A DNA stretch of 7,433 nt, from positions 1-7,433 of the forward strand of contig DASRUE010000141.1 in assembly GCA_035687895.1 (NCBI GenBank). Direction: 5' to 3'. Position numbers and translations under genes: made by a program. Positions 5,663 through 7,433 of this stretch are shown here, piece after piece (position 1 is the stretch's first letter; the number at the start of each line of letters is the position of its first letter). This stretch comes from JAERML01 sp035687895 (GTDB lineage Bacteria; Bacteroidota; Ignavibacteria; UBA10030; UBA6906). The notes beneath the pieces are model-generated. The model was not told where the DNA came from. It was given only the letters and a program-made list of their open reading frames with translations, and did no database searches.

Positions 5663-6316
5663 ATGAGCAAGGTATCCAACTTCTTGACGTCCTCTGTCGG
5701 CAGGAAACTCATGATGGGACTGTCCGGTCTGTTCCTCTGCAGCTTCCTTGTCGTCCATCTTTTCATCAATCTCTTTCTCTTCAAGCAGGATGGTGGAGCG
5801 ACGTTCGATGTGTATGGCGAGTTCATGGCCACGTATCCGTTAATCCGGCCGCTGGAATGGATCCTCTTTGGCGGATTCCTCCTGCATGCATTTGTCGGCA
5901 TCTGGCTCTGGATCACCAACCGGCAAGCACGGCCGGAGCGCTACGCAGTCAACAGAGCATCCGAGAACAGTACGCTTGCCTCACGCATCGGCTTCATCAC
6001 GGGCGCGTTCGTCCTTGTGTTCCTCGTCGTCCACATCAACACCTTCTTCGTCAAGTCCCGCTTCTTCCCCGACGGGCGGACGATGTATGAGATTGTCGTA
6101 CAGGCGTTTCAGAGTCCGGTGTACGTTGGGTTCTACGTCGTGGCGCTGGTGTTCCTTGCGTACCATTTGCGGCACGGGTTTCAATCCGCGTTCCAGACGC
6201 TAGGAATCCGTTTCGAGAAGTATCAGCCACTCATTGATGCGGTTGGAGTGGTGTTCTGGCTCCTGATTCCCCTCGCATTTGCGGCCTTGCCGCTCTATTT
6301 TCTCTGGGCTCACTAA
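5663..6316 (+). CDS. sdhC: Succinate dehydrogenase/fumarate reductase cytochrome b subunit (B-type, b558 family)
   Basis: This is the single membrane anchor of a type B succinate:quinone oxidoreductase. It binds two haems b and passes electrons between the SdhAB head and the quinone pool, probably menaquinone. The 217 residues give five membrane helices at about 17-40, 62-84, 106-130, 152-172 and 190-214. Candidate axial haem ligands are placed as in the family, one in each of the first four helices: H32 (VVHLFIN), H75 (LLHAFVG), H124 (VVHINTF) and H168 (AYHLRHG). The five-helix form with four histidines separates it from the paired SdhC/SdhD anchors of proteobacterial type. The ATG at 5663 has a modest AGAAAG site (5649-5654) eight bases upstream. 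sdhA follows after 15 bases, the usual C-A-B order. Confidence 0.95.
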   Translation: MSKVSNFLTSSVGRKLMMGLSGLFLCSFLVVHLFINLFLFKQDGGATFDVYGEFMATYPLIRPLEWILFGGFLLHAFVGIWLWITNRQARPERYAVNRASENSTLASRIGFITGAFVLVFLVVHINTFFVKSRFFPDGRTMYEIVVQAFQSPVYVGFYVVALVFLAYHLRHGFQSAFQTLGIRFEKYQPLIDAVGVVFWLLIPLAFAALPLYFLWAH

Positions 6317-6331
6317 CAGGAATTGCATATC

Positions 6332-7433
6332 ATGACACTCGATTCGAAAATCCCGGCCGGCCCGATTGAAAAGAAGTGGGACACACACAAGTTCAACCTG
6401 AAGCTCGTCAACCCGGCCAACAAGCGGAAGTACAGCATCATTGTTGTCGGCACAGGACTGGCAGGCGCATCCGCAGCAGCGTCGCTCGGCGAGCTCGGGT
6501 ACAACGTAATCGCCATTTCGTACCACGAATCCCCGCGCCGCGCTCACAGCATCGCTGCACAGGGTGGCATCAACGCACCGAAGAATTACCCAAACGACGG
6601 CGACAGCATCTACCGCCTCTTCTATGATACCGTGAAGGGTGGCGATTACCGCGCCCGCGAAGCCAATGTCTACAGGCTTGCACAAGTAAGCGGCGCCATC
6701 ATCGACCAGTGCGTTGCACAGGGTGTTCCGTTCGCACGCGAGTACGGCGGACTGCTGGATAATCGATCCTTCGGCGGCGCGCAGGTTTCCCGCACGTTTT
6801 ACGCACGGGGACAAACCGGCCAGCAATTGCTCCTCGGCGCCTACTCTGCACTCTGCCGCCAGATTGCCGAGGGAACAGTGAAGTTCTACGAACGCCGCGA
6901 GATGCTTGACCTTGTGGTGGTGGACGGACAGGCACGCGGCGTTGTTGCGCGCAACCTCGTCAGCGGCAAGGTTGAATCGTACACCGCCGATGCGGTCATC
7001 CTCGCCACCGGGGGCTATGGCAACGTCTTTTTCCTCTCCACCAACGCAAAGATGTGCAACGCATCTGCTACCTGGCGTGCGCACAAGCGTGGAGCATTCT
7101 TCGGCAATCCCTGCTTCACACAGATTCACCCGACGTGTATCCCCGTTGCCAGCGAGCACCAGTCAAAGTTGACACTCATGAGCGAAAGTCTCCGGAACGA
7201 CGGCCGCATCTGGGTCCCGAAGGCCAAGGGAGACAAACGTCCGCCGAATGAGATTTCGGAGAGCGAACGCGATTATTACCTCGAGCGAATGTACCCTTCT
7301 TTCGGTAACCTGGTGCCACGTGATGTTGCAAGCCGCCGCGCCAAGGAGATGTGCGATAAGGGACACGGCGTCGGGACAACGGGCCTCGCGGTCTATCTCG
7401 ACTTCAAAGACACGATCAAGCGGAACGGCAAGG
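6332..7433 (+). CDS. sdhA: Succinate dehydrogenase/fumarate reductase flavoprotein subunit, N-terminal part (runs off the right edge)
   Basis: This subunit oxidises succinate to fumarate (or the reverse) on a covalently bound FAD and passes electrons to the iron-sulphur subunit. The 367 codons present show the FAD-binding VVGTGLAGASAAA (G40, G42, G45); RRAHSIAAQGGIN with H72 at the covalent flavin position; a second dinucleotide-fold strand ending ATGGYGN (225-231); FTQIHPTCIP with substrate-contact H266; MSESLRNDGRIW (283-294); and VPRDVASR (328-335), whose R330 corresponds to the catalytic arginine. The start ATG (6332) has AGGAA (6318-6322) nine bases upstream. The N-terminal leader LDSKIPAGPIEKKW and the SESLRNDG motif are typical of the Bacteroidota-type enzyme. 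The C-terminal part and the expected sdhB lie beyond the window. The frame is open to the edge. Confidence 0.96.
   Translation, partial: MTLDSKIPAGPIEKKWDTHKFNLKLVNPANKRKYSIIVVGTGLAGASAAASLGELGYNVIAISYHESPRRAHSIAAQGGINAPKNYPNDGDSIYRLFYDTVKGGDYRAREANVYRLAQVSGAIIDQCVAQGVPFAREYGGLLDNRSFGGAQVSRTFYARGQTGQQLLLGAYSALCRQIAEGTVKFYERREMLDLVVVDGQARGVVARNLVSGKVESYTADAVILATGGYGNVFFLSTNAKMCNASATWRAHKRGAFFGNPCFTQIHPTCIPVASEHQSKLTLMSESLRNDGRIWVPKAKGDKRPPNEISESERDYYLERMYPSFGNLVPRDVASRRAKEMCDKGHGVGTTGLAVYLDFKDTIKRNGK

Noticed and set aside
5449..6090. A 213-codon open frame on the plus strand that begins before sdhC
   Set aside because: It overlaps sdhC in another frame; the product is Cys/His/Arg/Ser-rich and has no domain, while sdhC has all haem ligands and helices.
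6200..7159. A 319-codon open frame on the minus strand
   Set aside because: It is antisense to sdhC and sdhA, which carry complete catalytic motifs; the long frame follows from the codon bias of the real genes.
1..7433. CRISPR arrays, tRNA or rRNA genes, transposases, toxin-antitoxin or defence genes
   Set aside because: No regularly spaced repeats, cloverleaf-like segments or matching protein motifs were seen on either strand by eye; a tRNA and profile search would confirm this.

Overview
The window reads as a stretch of ordinary chromosome from a bacterium of the Bacteroidota/Chlorobi/Ignavibacteria group. Four things point there: the fused uppS-bamA pair; a bamA with an aromatic insert in POTRA3; an ftsX without an adjacent ftsE; and a B-type sdhC-sdhA pair whose flavoprotein (start LDSKIPAG, motif MSESLRNDGRIW) looks like the Bacteroidota-type enzyme. 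This is judged from recognised protein families and gene order, not from a database search. All genes lie in full-length or edge-truncated frames with no visible frameshift, and no transposase, integrase, CRISPR array, tRNA or rRNA was seen.

Layout. Positions 1-2111 (minus strand) hold an envelope operon: uppS (undecaprenyl diphosphate synthase), followed after one base by bamA, whose first 399 codons are inside the window. Positions 2112-2325 are a divergent control region with two back-to-back sigma70-like promoters, each with a 17-bp spacer. One fires left into uppS-bamA and the other right. Positions 2326-5334 (plus strand) form a tightly packed five-gene run: ybaB/ebfC (nucleoid-associated protein), recR (recombination mediator), two small lipoproteins that look like diverged NTF2-like paralogues, and ftsX (divisome permease). 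Gaps are 37, 15, 5 and 6 bases, so the run is probably one transcript. Positions 5335-5662 are non-coding and contain an imperfect palindromic repeat built from roughly 9-bp CACAGAT-like units. Positions 5663-7433 start the succinate:quinone oxidoreductase operon: sdhC (five-helix di-haem cytochrome b) and the first 367 codons of sdhA.

How the genes fit together. The left operon makes the lipid carrier for cell-wall synthesis and the outer-membrane protein insertase. The right operon begins with DNA maintenance (YbaB-RecR) and ends with envelope and division functions (two lipoproteins and FtsX). The sdh operon links the TCA cycle to the (probably menaquinone-based) respiratory chain. No novel system stands out. 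The least explained parts are the paired lipoproteins between recR and ftsX, and the palindromic repeat between ftsX and sdhC.
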